This document shows positions 1 through 8,003 of a stretch of 64,000 nucleotides of DNA, piece after piece. Under the pieces are notes generated by a model, which saw only the letters and a list, made by a program, of their open reading frames with translations, did no database searches and was not told where the DNA came from. Positions within the stretch are counted from its first letter, which is position 1. The number at the start of each line of letters is the position of its first letter. This DNA is from Nocardia mikamii NBRC 108933 (lineage in GTDB: Bacteria > Actinomycetota > Actinomycetes > Mycobacteriales > Mycobacteriaceae): assembly GCF_001613505.1 (NCBI RefSeq), contig NZ_BDCM01000010.1:186001-250000 (forward strand). The letters are read 5' to 3'. The translations under genes were made by a program, and so were the position numbers.

Positions 1-1
1 C

Positions 2-1909
2 GCCGCGAAGGACCTGCCGCGCAGCAGTGCGGTGACCGCGGCGCTGCGTTCGGTCTCGGAGGCGGCGGGTGTGCTGCGCTCGCATACCGAGGCGGCCGCG
101 CAGGCCGAACACGACCTGGACCAGGCCGTCTCGGCGTTCACCGCGGCCGACAAGAAGGTGCGCGCGGTCGCCGCCGCCCGCAACGCACCTCGCGACCCCG
201 CGGAACTGGACGCGCTCGCCGCGGCGGTCCGTCATTTCGAGAACACCGGCACCGCGCTGCTGCGGCTGCGCGGCGATCACCAGCGCGAGGCCGAACGCGC
301 CCGCGAGGCGAACGACCGGCTCGCCGAATCCCGGGATCTGGCCGAGGCTTTCGCCGAGGAGGCCGAGGCTGCGCGAGCCGGGTACGAGGAGCAGTTGCGC
401 AAACTCGAGACGCTGCGCGAGGCGTTGGGCGCCGACGCCGCCGACATCGACCGCGAACTCGAGCAGGCCCGCGAGCGCATCGACGCCGCCCGCGCCGAAC
501 AGCGCGCCGCCCGCAAGGCCGCCGCCGAGGCGATCGAAGCGGTCGGATCGGCCGAAGGCGCCTATCGCGCCGCCCACGAGTCCCTCGGCACGGCGCTGAC
601 CGAACTGCTCACCGACGTCCGCCGACTGGCCCCCTACGCGCGGCCCGATCTGCTCTCGCTGCTGGGCGCGCCCACCGAGAGCCGGTGGCCGACTTCACCG
701 GCGGCCTGGTCGACCGCAGATCAGCTGCTGTATCGCATCGAATCCGGCGGGCCGGAAAATGAGACCGCCGTCCTGCCCGTCGAGGTGCACGAATTGTTCG
801 ACAACCTCTGCGCCGCCACCGCTTCCGTGCGCGCCGGGGAGTCCGCCCGCAAGTCGACCCGCAGCGCGGTGACCGCGGCACTGCAGGAATTCGACGCCGC
901 ACTGGCCTCCGCGCGCCAGGACTACCGCCTGCAGTGGGATGCCGCCGACGGCCTCACCGTGGTGCAGGTGCACGACGACAACGGGATGGCGGCGCTGGCC
1001 GATTTCGCCGACCGCATCGCCGCGGCCCGCGCCGATCAGGAACTGCTGCTGACCGATGCCGAGCGCCGCATTCTCGAGGATGCGCTGCTGACCGGACTCG
1101 CGCAGCAGATCCACGAACGCACCTGCGACGCCCGCGACCTCATCGCCCGGATGGGCGCGGAGATGAAGCAGCGGCGCATGTCCTCGGGTAACACCATCGG
1201 TGTGCACTGGGTGCTGGCCGACAATCTGTCGGAGTCGGCGCGCGCGGTGTGCAAGCTGCTCGACCGGGCCGCTGCCGACCTGGGACCCGGCGAATTGGCC
1301 ACGGTGCGTGCGCATTTCGCCGCCGAGATCCGCGCGGCGCGGGCGGCGCATCCGGAGCGGTCCTATCCGGAGATCCTCGCCACCACCCTGGACTACCGCA
1401 GCTGGCGGGTGTTCTCGTTCACCCTGGTGACCGCCGACGGCTCCGAGGATCGGCTCACGGTGGCGCGGCACAGCGCGCTCTCGGGCGGCGAACAGTCGGT
1501 GTCGCTGCATCTTCCGCTGTTCGCCGCCGCGCACGTGATGCTGGATTCGGCCGATCCGCAGGCGCCGCGACTGCTCGCGCTGGACGAGGCGTTCGCCGGC
1601 GTCGACGACAACGGCCGCAGCGAATTGCTCGGCCTCTCGGTCGATTTCGATCTGGACCTGTTCATGACCGGGTACGACCTGTGGATCACCTACGATCACG
1701 TACCCGCGTGCGCGCATTACGATCTCGCGCATTCGGCGGCCGAGAACACCGTCAGCGCGACGCTGCTGGTATGGGATTCCTCGGCGCTGCTGGCCGAACA
1801 CGACGGCTCCGATCTGACCACCGCCCTGGGTTCGCCCAACCGGCGCCGCACCCCGCACACCGTCGAGGGCGGCATCACCTTCGACGAGGCGCTGGAGCCG
1901 ACCAGCTGA
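2..1909 (+). CDS. SMC/SbcC-like ATPase, TIGR02680 type (Wadjet JetC-like), C-terminal part
   Basis: The reading frame is open from the first bases of the window, so the N-terminal part with the Walker A site lies outside. What remains is about 635 residues: a long Ala/Glu/Arg-rich coiled-coil region, then a globular ATPase tail. The tail has an ABC signature SGGEQ at 1481-1495 and a Walker B motif LLALDEAF with its Asp-Glu at 1583-1588. The tail (FMTGYDLWITYDHVP and onward) matches my memory of TIGR02680, one of four co-occurring families (TIGR02677-02680) that make up Wadjet type II plasmid-defence condensins. The next gene downstream is on the opposite strand, so the partner genes, including the TOPRIM-like nuclease, can only lie to the left. 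Confidence is high for an SMC-like ATPase and moderate for the Wadjet assignment. Confidence 0.8.
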   Translation, partial: AAKDLPRSSAVTAALRSVSEAAGVLRSHTEAAAQAEHDLDQAVSAFTAADKKVRAVAAARNAPRDPAELDALAAAVRHFENTGTALLRLRGDHQREAERAREANDRLAESRDLAEAFAEEAEAARAGYEEQLRKLETLREALGADAADIDRELEQARERIDAARAEQRAARKAAAEAIEAVGSAEGAYRAAHESLGTALTELLTDVRRLAPYARPDLLSLLGAPTESRWPTSPAAWSTADQLLYRIESGGPENETAVLPVEVHELFDNLCAATASVRAGESARKSTRSAVTAALQEFDAALASARQDYRLQWDAADGLTVVQVHDDNGMAALADFADRIAAARADQELLLTDAERRILEDALLTGLAQQIHERTCDARDLIARMGAEMKQRRMSSGNTIGVHWVLADNLSESARAVCKLLDRAAADLGPGELATVRAHFAAEIRAARAAHPERSYPEILATTLDYRSWRVFSFTLVTADGSEDRLTVARHSALSGGEQSVSLHLPLFAAAHVMLDSADPQAPRLLALDEAFAGVDDNGRSELLGLSVDFDLDLFMTGYDLWITYDHVPACAHYDLAHSAAENTVSATLLVWDSSALLAEHDGSDLTTALGSPNRRRTPHTVEGGITFDEALEPTS

Positions 1910-1922
1910 ACGGGATCCGTTG

Positions 1923-1949
1923 CGCGCCGGGCGTATTCGGCCCGGCGCG
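1923..1949. terminator. Bidirectional intrinsic-type terminator
   Basis: A perfect 10-bp stem (arms 1923-1932 and 1940-1949) with a 7-nt loop lies between two convergent genes. There is no U-tract, as is common in actinomycetes. Confidence 0.65.
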
Positions 1950-1951
1950 GC

Positions 1952-2257
1952 TCATCTGTCGCCGAAGGTGATCGACAGCGTGTCCCGGTCGCCCGGTGCG
2001 ACCACGACGGTCAGTGGCGGATCGGGAATCGGCCGGTCGGAGGCGGCGTAGCCGACCCAGCCGGTGCCGACGAAGACCGCGATGAGCAGTGCGGTCGGCA
2101 GTTCCGGCAGCAGCCATCCGCACGGTATCGAGGCCAGACCGGTCTCGGGGATCAGCTGGACCGTGGGTATCTCCGGTCCGGTCTCGCTGTGCACCGCATC
2201 GCCAGGTATCGCACCGCTCCGCCGTACCGGAACCCGCCCTCGCACCCGAACCTCCAT
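1952..2257 (-). CDS. Small hypothetical membrane-anchored protein
   Basis: About 101 residues if started at the ATG at 2257; an upstream extension to 2350 is open but has poor codon character. One hydrophobic stretch (PTALLIAVFVGTGWVGYAA) near residues 66-85 suggests a single membrane span, followed by a short hydrophilic tail (DRPIPDPPLTVVVAPGDRDTLSITFGDR region). No family was recognised. The start lacks a clear ribosome-binding site. It converges with the SMC-like gene and shares the terminator at 1923-1949. Confidence 0.45.
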   Translation of the reverse strand: MEVRVRGRVPVRRSGAIPGDAVHSETGPEIPTVQLIPETGLASIPCGWLLPELPTALLIAVFVGTGWVGYAASDRPIPDPPLTVVVAPGDRDTLSITFGDR

Positions 2258-2413
2258 CGCTTCGAGCGTCCCGGCCCGTCTGCCGGGAAACCGCCAGACA
2301 TTTACAGTGCCCCATCCGCGACTGCGCCACACCGGTATTGGACAGGACAATCGGCGTGTCTCCGAAAGTTTGCTGAATACCGATTGGTAGCTATCCGATT
2401 CGCGAGTTTCGCG

Positions 2414-2902
2414 CTATCGGCGCGGACGAACGCCGGCGTCGGGCCACCGGGGCGGGCACGCGCCGCCGGGGAAGGTCTGCAACTCGAAGTGCCACCACTC
2501 GTTGTCGAACGTCCGGCACAGCCCCCACCGATTTCCGTTGTCCTGCAACCACTGCGCGCCCTGCTGTGGGCCGACGTCGATCGCCTTACCGGTCACGTGG
2601 GTGGATTCGTCGGGCGGCAGCACCCACCGCCGCGCGGCGTCGGGACCGCCGTAGGTGGCGATGCCCTGCTCCCACAGCTGTTCCTGCTCGTCGCGGGTGC
2701 GGTGACCGGACACGATCTCGAGCGGCACGCCCTGCTGGTGGGCCTGGCGTTCGGCCATCGTGTAGGCGGCGGCCAGCAGCGGATCCAGTCCTTCGGTGCC
2801 GGCGGCGAATGCGGTATGGGTGGGTTCGGCCAGACCCGGTCCCGCGGCCCCGGCCAGAGCCACACCGACCACCACGGCTGTACCAGCAAGTCCTCGCAGC
2901 AT
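2414..2902 (-). CDS. Secreted D-alanyl-D-alanine carboxypeptidase, VanY/peptidase M15 family
   Basis: A 162-residue zinc peptidase predicted to trim peptidoglycan stem peptides outside the membrane. A signal-type N-terminus (MLRGLAGTAVVVGVALAGAAG) precedes a compact M15B domain. The zinc-binding pattern is visible as STHVTGKAIDVG (His102, Asp109) and EWWHFE (catalytic-type Glu135, ligand His138), with SGHRTRDEQ at 65-73. The ATG at 2902 is chosen because it begins exactly at the signal peptide; an in-frame extension to 2986 adds residues that do not look secreted. There is no obvious operon partner. Confidence 0.88.
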   Translation of the reverse strand: MLRGLAGTAVVVGVALAGAAGPGLAEPTHTAFAAGTEGLDPLLAAAYTMAERQAHQQGVPLEIVSGHRTRDEQEQLWEQGIATYGGPDAARRWVLPPDESTHVTGKAIDVGPQQGAQWLQDNGNRWGLCRTFDNEWWHFELQTFPGGACPPRWPDAGVRPRR

Positions 2903-3060
2903 GAAAACGATCGTAACCAGCGCCGATCCGCACACCGCGCAACCGGGTCCCGGCCCACCGTCGCGACCGCGAGCCGCCGGGCACACCCACCGCCTGACAT
3001 TCCGGGCGGCTGCGTCGTCGGAAGGGCGTACCAGTTTTCAGCCATCCAGGAGTTCCGGAT

Positions 3061-3645
3061 ATGACCAGAATCGGCATCATCCTCGGCAGTACCCGCCCCA
3101 ACCGCAACGGTGCGCAGGTGGCGCAGTGGGTTCTGGACTCGGCCTCGCGTCGCGGCGACGCCGAGTTCGAACTGATCGATCTGCGTGATCACCCGCTGCC
3201 GCATCTGGACGAGCCCGTTCCGCCGATGTTCGGCCCCTCGGTGCACGCGCACACCCGGGCCTGGGCCGAGCGGATCGCGCCGTTCGACGGTTTCGTGCTG
3301 GTGACGCCCGAATACAACGGTGGGATGCCCGGGGTGCTGAAGAACGCCCTCGATCACGTGTTCGCGGAGTGGGTCGACAAGGCGGTCGGATTCGTCTCCT
3401 ACGGCGCGAACGGCGGCGCCCGCGCGGTCGTGCAACTGCGGGCGGTCTGCGGCTCGCTGGGCATGGCCGATGTGGGCTATCAGGTCTCGATCTCGGTGCT
3501 CACCGATTTCGAGAACCACACCACGTTCACCCCGCGTGACCATCATGGCGCCGCACTGGACAAGACACTGGACCAAGTCATCGCGTGGAGCACTGCCCTG
3601 GCCCCGCTGCGGGCCGGCGCCGAAACCACTCTCGCCACTTCCTGA
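3061..3645 (+). CDS. NADPH-dependent FMN reductase family protein
   Basis: A 194-residue flavodoxin-fold oxidoreductase of the FMN_red type. The phosphate-binding loop GSTRPNRNG follows the first strand (residues about 9-17), and the flavin-contact segment TPEYNGGMPGVLKNALD lies near residue 82. Members use NADPH to reduce FMN or act as azo- or quinone-reductase-like enzymes; the substrate here cannot be read. An AGGAG ribosome-binding site precedes the ATG. The stop codon lies within the ribosome-binding region of the next gene, 11 bases upstream of its ATG, so the two are probably cotranscribed. Confidence 0.9.
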   Translation: MTRIGIILGSTRPNRNGAQVAQWVLDSASRRGDAEFELIDLRDHPLPHLDEPVPPMFGPSVHAHTRAWAERIAPFDGFVLVTPEYNGGMPGVLKNALDHVFAEWVDKAVGFVSYGANGGARAVVQLRAVCGSLGMADVGYQVSISVLTDFENHTTFTPRDHHGAALDKTLDQVIAWSTALAPLRAGAETTLATS

Positions 3646-3656
3646 GGAGCCGAAAC

Positions 3657-4124
3657 ATGACCGCATTCAACGACTTTCAGTCCCGCGCCGACCGCCTCGC
3701 GGCCGACGAAGCCGAGATCCGCCGGCAGATCGGCCGAGTGGTCGACGGTCTGCGCGCCAAGGATCTCGACGCGGTGCGGCGGGCATACGCGACCGACGTC
3801 GTGTCCTTCGATGTCGAGCCGCCACTCCAGCACGTCGGGATCGCCGCGAAACTCGACAACTGGACCAAGGTTTTCCTGTTCTTCGAGGACGTGGACTACG
3901 AGATTCGCGATCTGACATTCACCGTGGGCGAGGACGTGGCCTTCGGGCACGCCTTCGCCCGGCTGCACGGCACGATGAAAAGCGGGGTGGCCAACAGCGG
4001 TATGTGGGTCCGCGTCACCTACGGAATGCGAAAGATCGACGGCGCCTGGCTGATCGCGCACGACCAGGTGTCGGTACCGTTCGACATCGCCAGCGGCACC
4101 GGCGTCGTCGATCTCGAACCCTGA
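3657..4124 (+). CDS. SnoaL/NTF2-like family protein
   Basis: A 155-residue protein with an N-terminal helix and an alpha+beta cone fold of the ketosteroid-isomerase-like/NTF2 type. It resembles the YybH-like subgroup in the pattern AYATDVVSFDVEPPL, then VTYGMRKIDGAWLIAHDQVSVPF at the C-terminus. Such proteins are small isomerases, cyclases or ligand binders; the specific role is unknown. The ATG at 3657 is preceded by GAGGAG, which overlaps the end of the FMN reductase gene, so coupled expression is likely. Confidence 0.85.
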   Translation: MTAFNDFQSRADRLAADEAEIRRQIGRVVDGLRAKDLDAVRRAYATDVVSFDVEPPLQHVGIAAKLDNWTKVFLFFEDVDYEIRDLTFTVGEDVAFGHAFARLHGTMKSGVANSGMWVRVTYGMRKIDGAWLIAHDQVSVPFDIASGTGVVDLEP

Positions 4125-4140
4125 CCGGGTTTCCGCGGTG

Positions 4141-4599
4141 TCAGCCGGATGAGACGGCATCCTCGTAGGCGCGCAGTGTCGTGATGACCAGGGCCCGCTG
4201 CTCCGCGGTCAGCGGGCCCAGCGCGGCGCGCCACCCCCGATCCGCGCCGCCGAGCCAGTCCGACACCGCCGTTCGGTGCGCGTCGGCGATCGCGACGAGG
4301 GTGCGCCGCCGGTCGTTGTCGTCGGGGCGGCGTTCCAGGACGCCTTGGCGGCTGAGGTCGCCGATCATCAGGCTCACGGTGGTCGGTGCCACCTCCAGTC
4401 GCCTCGCCAGTTCGCTGACCGTGAGCGGCCCGTCGAACAGCACGTACGTCAACAACGACAGATGGCGCGGTGCCAGATCGAACGAGCGCAGCGCCTCGGG
4501 CACCGGCAAGCGTTTCGCGCGCCCGACGAGTCGCGGCATGAGCAGCACCATCGCCCGGACACTGTCGTCCAGGGACAACCCGTCGTCCTCCGTTGACAT
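4141..4599 (-). CDS. MarR family transcriptional regulator
   Basis: A 152-residue winged-helix regulator. The core reads LRSFDLAPRHLSLLTYVLFDGPLTVSELARRLEVAPTTVSLMIGDLSRQGVLERRPDDNDRRRT, with the wing motif DxRRR. The ATG at 4599 is preferred over one five codons upstream because GGGAGAAAGG sits just before it. It is divergent from the small gene at 4699, with a palindrome at 4623-4633 between them, so it may repress that gene and itself. Confidence 0.9.
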   Translation of the reverse strand: MSTEDDGLSLDDSVRAMVLLMPRLVGRAKRLPVPEALRSFDLAPRHLSLLTYVLFDGPLTVSELARRLEVAPTTVSLMIGDLSRQGVLERRPDDNDRRRTLVAIADAHRTAVSDWLGGADRGWRAALGPLTAEQRALVITTLRAYEDAVSSG

Positions 4600-4619
4600 A
4601 CCTTTCTCCCTCAAATACC

Positions 4620-4636
4620 TTTGCTTTCAAAGCTAA
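4620..4636. promoter_or_regulatory. Candidate MarR operator
   Basis: A perfect 11-bp palindrome, GCTTT-C-AAAGC (4623-4633), with two further matching outer pairs, lies in the divergent region between the MarR gene and the gene at 4699. AT-rich palindromes of this size are typical MarR targets; binding is inferred. Confidence 0.5.
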
Positions 4637-4698
4637 ATTGCCGAACCGGCCCATCGTCCCACGTGGACACGCTGTCGCCCCTTTCCGGAGGAGAAACG

Positions 4699-5094
4699 AT
4701 GACCGATCCCGCCGCCCGCCTCCGCGCCCTGACCATCGGATTGCATCCACGAGCGCTGGACTACAGTCGATTTCCCGATCTGGACGAGGAGCAACTCACC
4801 GCCAGGGTCGACGCCGCCAACGCCGCCCTCCGGGACACCGAATTCGACATCACCCCGTGCCTGGTCTCCGCCTCGCCCGACGAGGCCGAAAACGATATCC
4901 GCGCGGTGCTGGCGAATCGATCGTTCGACCTCGTCATGGTGGGCGGGGCGGTGCGAGCCGTCCCGGAACACACCCTGTTGTTCGAACGCGTGGTCAATCT
5001 CGTCGCCGAGGCAGCGCCGGGAATTCGGTTCTGCTTCAACACCTCACCCGAAACCACCCTCGACGCCCTCCGCAGAGCGGCCGCGTTCGCCTGA
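4699..5094 (+). CDS. Conserved hypothetical protein of actinomycetes
   Basis: A 131-residue soluble protein divergent from the MarR regulator. A strong CGGAGGAG ribosome-binding site precedes the ATG. The fold reads as alternating beta/alpha: TIGLHPRALDYSRFP, ITPCLVSASPDEAENDIRAVLANRSFDLVMVGGAVR, GIRFCFNTSPETTLDALRRAA. The GGAVR turn after a hydrophobic strand recalls a Rossmann-like or response-regulator-like architecture. There is no catalytic signature and I do not recognise the family by name. It is the likely target of the adjacent MarR protein. Confidence 0.7.
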   Translation: MTDPAARLRALTIGLHPRALDYSRFPDLDEEQLTARVDAANAALRDTEFDITPCLVSASPDEAENDIRAVLANRSFDLVMVGGAVRAVPEHTLLFERVVNLVAEAAPGIRFCFNTSPETTLDALRRAAAFA

Positions 5095-5121
5095 ATCCGC
5101 TGTCCGCGGCCCCGGCGACCG

Positions 5122-6273
5122 TCACAGACAGTCGTAGACGGCGGCGACCAGGTCGTAGGCGCGCCGGTCACCGGCGAGCCAGTCGCGGCGCAGATTCGGG
5201 ACGAAGGCGATCGCGACCCGATTGTCGACATCGCCCACGCCGATCGAGCCGCCCGCGCCGGGATGTCCGAACGCGGTGGGTGCCGCGGCGTCCGGCAATA
5301 CGAAGTTCTGCGACGCCAGCATGTATCCCCAGCCGAATGCCGTCTCGAGTCGCAGCACCGCGTCCACCCCGCGCACCCGCTCCCGCGTGGCCTCGGCGAG
5401 GACCGCCTGCGGCAGCAGCGTTCCCGCGACGAGGTCGCGATAGAAGCCGGCCAGAGCACGAGCCGTGACGACCAGTCCGGATGCCGGCCACCCGCCCGCC
5501 AGGACATCCGAATTGTTGTATGCGGCAGCCGGATTGGACGAGGAACGCATCAGCAGCGAATCCGGATCGCGATAGGCCTCGACCAGGCGGGCCGCCGCGG
5601 CCGCATCGATCGGCCCGCTGTCGTCCGTCCACGCCATCTCGGCAGCGGGCGGGCGGGCCAGGCGCGCCGCCCGCGCGGCCTCCTCGGCGGAGATGCCGAT
5701 GCGCAGATCCGCGCCGAAGTGGCCGCGCACATACTCGCCGACCGTCGAATGCGCGTGGCGGCGAACGAATTCGCCCACGAGCCAGCCGAAAGTCAGTGCG
5801 TGATAACCGTGTACATCACCCGGCCGCCAGATCGGCCGCTGTGCCGCGAGAGTGCGTGCCATCAGTTCCGGATCGGCGGCCTCGGCGACGGTGACGGGCC
5901 GCTCGAAGACGGGCAGCCCGGCCCGATGGGTCAGCATGTCGGTGAGCGTCGTGGATTCCTTACCGGCGACCGCGTATTCGGGCCACCACCGCGCGACCGG
6001 CTCGTCCGGGTCGATGCCGACGTCCTGCGCGACGGCGAGGGCCGCCGTCGCGGTGAGCGCTTTCGTGCACGAGAAGACCACACAGGCCGTGTCCCGCTCC
6101 CACGCTCGCCCGGTGCGTTCATCCGCGACGCCACCCCACAGATCCACCACGGGCCGTCCGTCCACGATCACCGCTACCGAAGCGCCCAGATCACGCCCCT
6201 CGGCCAGATTGGCGGCAAACACCTCCCGGACCGCCTCGAAGGCCGGATCCACCCATCCCCGCACTCCGGTCAT
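5122..6273 (-). CDS. Serine hydrolase, beta-lactamase/EstB-like (class C fold)
   Basis: A 383-residue protein of the CubicO/EstB group of penicillin-binding-protein-like esterases. The nucleophile motif is S-x-x-K in FSCTK (Ser68, Lys71), the Tyr motif is in GYHALTFGW, and the third motif is GHPGAGGSIG near the C-terminus. No signal peptide is seen, so it probably acts in the cytosol as an esterase or amidase rather than as a secreted beta-lactamase. The ATG at 6273 is preferred because the upstream extension to 6405 is unlike the family. Confidence 0.88.
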   Translation of the reverse strand: MTGVRGWVDPAFEAVREVFAANLAEGRDLGASVAVIVDGRPVVDLWGGVADERTGRAWERDTACVVFSCTKALTATAALAVAQDVGIDPDEPVARWWPEYAVAGKESTTLTDMLTHRAGLPVFERPVTVAEAADPELMARTLAAQRPIWRPGDVHGYHALTFGWLVGEFVRRHAHSTVGEYVRGHFGADLRIGISAEEAARAARLARPPAAEMAWTDDSGPIDAAAAARLVEAYRDPDSLLMRSSSNPAAAYNNSDVLAGGWPASGLVVTARALAGFYRDLVAGTLLPQAVLAEATRERVRGVDAVLRLETAFGWGYMLASQNFVLPDAAAPTAFGHPGAGGSIGVGDVDNRVAIAFVPNLRRDWLAGDRRAYDLVAAVYDCL

Positions 6274-6438
6274 GCTGAAATTAGAACACGTTACAGAGAC
6301 TGTGGTGGTGTCAGCCGCCGAACCCACGGCGTGCCGGGCGAAATGCGCGGCGGCGTGTCGCTCTGCCGCTGGTCCGACCCACCCGATAGCGTGCGAAGCG
6401 GTCATCTGCTCTGTCCAACCGACGACGAGGAGGCAGTC

Positions 6439-6666
6439 ATGACTCTTCCGCTGACCGCGAATGCCCTGGTGCCGTTCGCCGCCGCACTAGGGGCCAGCGC
6501 GCTGGTCGCAGTCGCCTCCCTGGCACCGGGACGGACCCGAAGGATTCCCGCACAGGCCGACGAGGTGACCCGGCGGCGCATGGCGCGCCAGGGCGGCGTC
6601 GCACCGACCGGCCGGCACCGCGCCGGACGCGCTCCGTGGCGTGCGGCCACCTCGACGTTTCGCTGA
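6439..6666 (+). CDS. Small membrane protein, 75 aa
   Basis: A short gene with a strong GAGGAGG ribosome-binding site 5-6 bases before its ATG. Residues 6-29 are hydrophobic (TANALVPFAAALGASALVAVASLAPG), giving one predicted membrane span. A basic tail rich in Arg follows. No family was recognised. It is divergent from the serine hydrolase and not obviously in an operon. Confidence 0.6.
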   Translation: MTLPLTANALVPFAAALGASALVAVASLAPGRTRRIPAQADEVTRRRMARQGGVAPTGRHRAGRAPWRAATSTFR

Positions 6667-6755
6667 CAACCGGACACGGTCACCGAGCCCGTCCGCCGCA
6701 CCGTATTCACGTCACTCGTGCCCGCATCCTGCTCGCGACGTCGTAGCGGTACAGA

Positions 6756-6968
6756 TCACGAATCGAGCCATTGTTCGATTGCGTCCACTCCGGCGGAGCG
6801 GAAGATCTCGTCGCCGCTTTCCCTGTCCAGCAGTTTCCATTCCGGTTGCGGACCGACGCTGCGCAGGAGAACGTAGCCGGCGGTTTCGGCACGCGTGGTG
6901 AGCCCGCGAATTTGTTCGCACATCGGATCTGCTTGCGCTGCTGCGGTATTCGTCTCGCGGTCACTCAT
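6756..6968 (-). CDS. Small hypothetical protein, 70 aa
   Basis: Last gene of a three-gene minus-strand group (7665 to 6756). The protein is soluble and reads as a compact domain: ETAGYVLLRSVGPQPEWKLLDRESGDEIFRSAGVDAIEQWLDS. Its ATG at 6968 overlaps the stop of the upstream gene by 8 bases, indicating translational coupling. The sequence resembles small Nocardia proteins found near XRE/DUF397 loci, but I cannot name a family. Confidence 0.6.
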   Translation of the reverse strand: MSDRETNTAAAQADPMCEQIRGLTTRAETAGYVLLRSVGPQPEWKLLDRESGDEIFRSAGVDAIEQWLDS

Positions 6969-7308
6969 CGTCTTCGCTCCTGAGGGTGTGTCGCCGGGTG
7001 GAATCGGGACGGATGCGACCGGCCGCGACCAGCGCGGCGAAGGCCGCACGCTTGCGTGGGCAGTCGTGATCGCGATGGATCTGCATCCAGTGGTGGGCCT
7101 CGGTCGTGGTGAAGGGCCGGACGGGCGGGGCACAGCTCCAGTCCGTGAGCCGCGTGATCGGCGTCCCGGGGCTCGCGCCGTTCCTTCGCTCGGCGTGCCC
7201 CGCGCGCGGAGGATCATCGCTCGGCCAGAAGCATCCGACGGCGAGCAGCACGACGCCGCACCCCGCCAAAACCGTGACGACGCTCGACAGGGCGTTCCAC
7301 GTTCCCAT
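6961..7308 (-). CDS. Small membrane protein with C-terminal Cys/basic motif, 115 aa
   Basis: The N-terminus (ALSSVVTVLAGCGVVLLAVGCFW) is a membrane span. The C-terminal 40 residues carry IHRDHDCPRKRAAFAALVAAGRIRPDS, a motif that recurs in altered form in the upstream neighbour at 7312-7665. It sits in the middle of a compact minus-strand operon, 3 bases after the upstream gene and overlapping the downstream one. Function unknown. Confidence 0.6.
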   Translation of the reverse strand: MGTWNALSSVVTVLAGCGVVLLAVGCFWPSDDPPRAGHAERRNGASPGTPITRLTDWSCAPPVRPFTTTEAHHWMQIHRDHDCPRKRAAFAALVAAGRIRPDSTRRHTLRSEDDE

Positions 7309-7311
7309 CGC

Positions 7312-7665
7312 TCACCGGTCACGAATGACGTTCGGGTACAGATCGTTCGCGAGTTCGCTCAGCCCGGCGAGCACCTGCTGGAAGGTTTCGATCGGCACGG
7401 CGCTCCGCAGCGGCAGACCGGAAACGTCACTGCCGACCGGGAATTCGATGCCGCGCCGGTGCGCACGCTCGCGCGGGCTCAACCGCGGCGGCTCGATCCG
7501 CCGGACATGCACCAGGGTCCGATAGGCCACCTGTTTCCACGCGCACTGTTCGATACGGCAGTTCCGGTGACGCTGCATCAGATCGTGAGCCAGTTCGATC
7601 TGCGAGAGGTCGCAGATATCCGGTAGCGCGAGGAGAGCGTCCTCGTCGATCGGCGAGTACGGCAC
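7312..7665 (-). CDS. Small hypothetical protein with paired-Cys motif, 117 aa
   Basis: First gene of the three-gene minus-strand group. The GTG at 7665 is chosen because AAGGAGA lies about 9 bases upstream; a longer frame to 7704 lacks this. The protein has HRNCRIEQCAWKQVAYRTLV followed by RRIEPPRLSPRERAHRRG, similar in spacing to the tail of its downstream neighbour. The C-terminal half is helical (ETFQQVLAGLSELANDLYPNVIR). No known family. Confidence 0.6.
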   Translation of the reverse strand: MPYSPIDEDALLALPDICDLSQIELAHDLMQRHRNCRIEQCAWKQVAYRTLVHVRRIEPPRLSPRERAHRRGIEFPVGSDVSGLPLRSAVPIETFQQVLAGLSELANDLYPNVIRDR

Positions 7666-8003
7666 TGGTTGCGTCTCCTTCGATGACGTTGGGCTGGAAG
7701 GCAATTCACGACCGATGCTCGCCGGGCAGGTAGGACTCGGCTATCATGTGCGGTAGCCGTGGCACAGGGGGCGCACTCCACCTGTAGCCGCACTAGCGAT
7801 TCGTCAGGTTCCTCTGTTTGTGCCGACCGCGGGAGCGGTCATGGTTTCGCGTCGGTCGTGGTCGCAGCACCAGAACACCATCGACCGGCCTGGTCCGCGT
7901 GCGCGATATGAAATCCCGCCGGAAGTGACGCAAAGCGCCAGGACGGATTACAGGAATCCAGAGGCACCATTTCACTTCGCAATGCATAGAAAGGGGGCAT
8001 TCG
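7666..8003. other. Intergenic region between two divergent groups
   Basis: About 340 bases with no supported gene. It contains an inverted repeat CGGCTA (7738-7743) and TAGCCG (7754-7759) with a 10-base spacer, a possible regulator site shared by the small-ORF group and the XRE gene. The XRE ribosome-binding site AAAGGGGGC is at the right end. Confidence 0.4.

Noticed and set aside
695..1858. Long minus-strand frame opposite the SMC-like gene
   Set aside because: Antisense shadow of a high-GC gene; composition is Arg/Gly/His-rich without any domain, while the plus strand has clear ATPase motifs.
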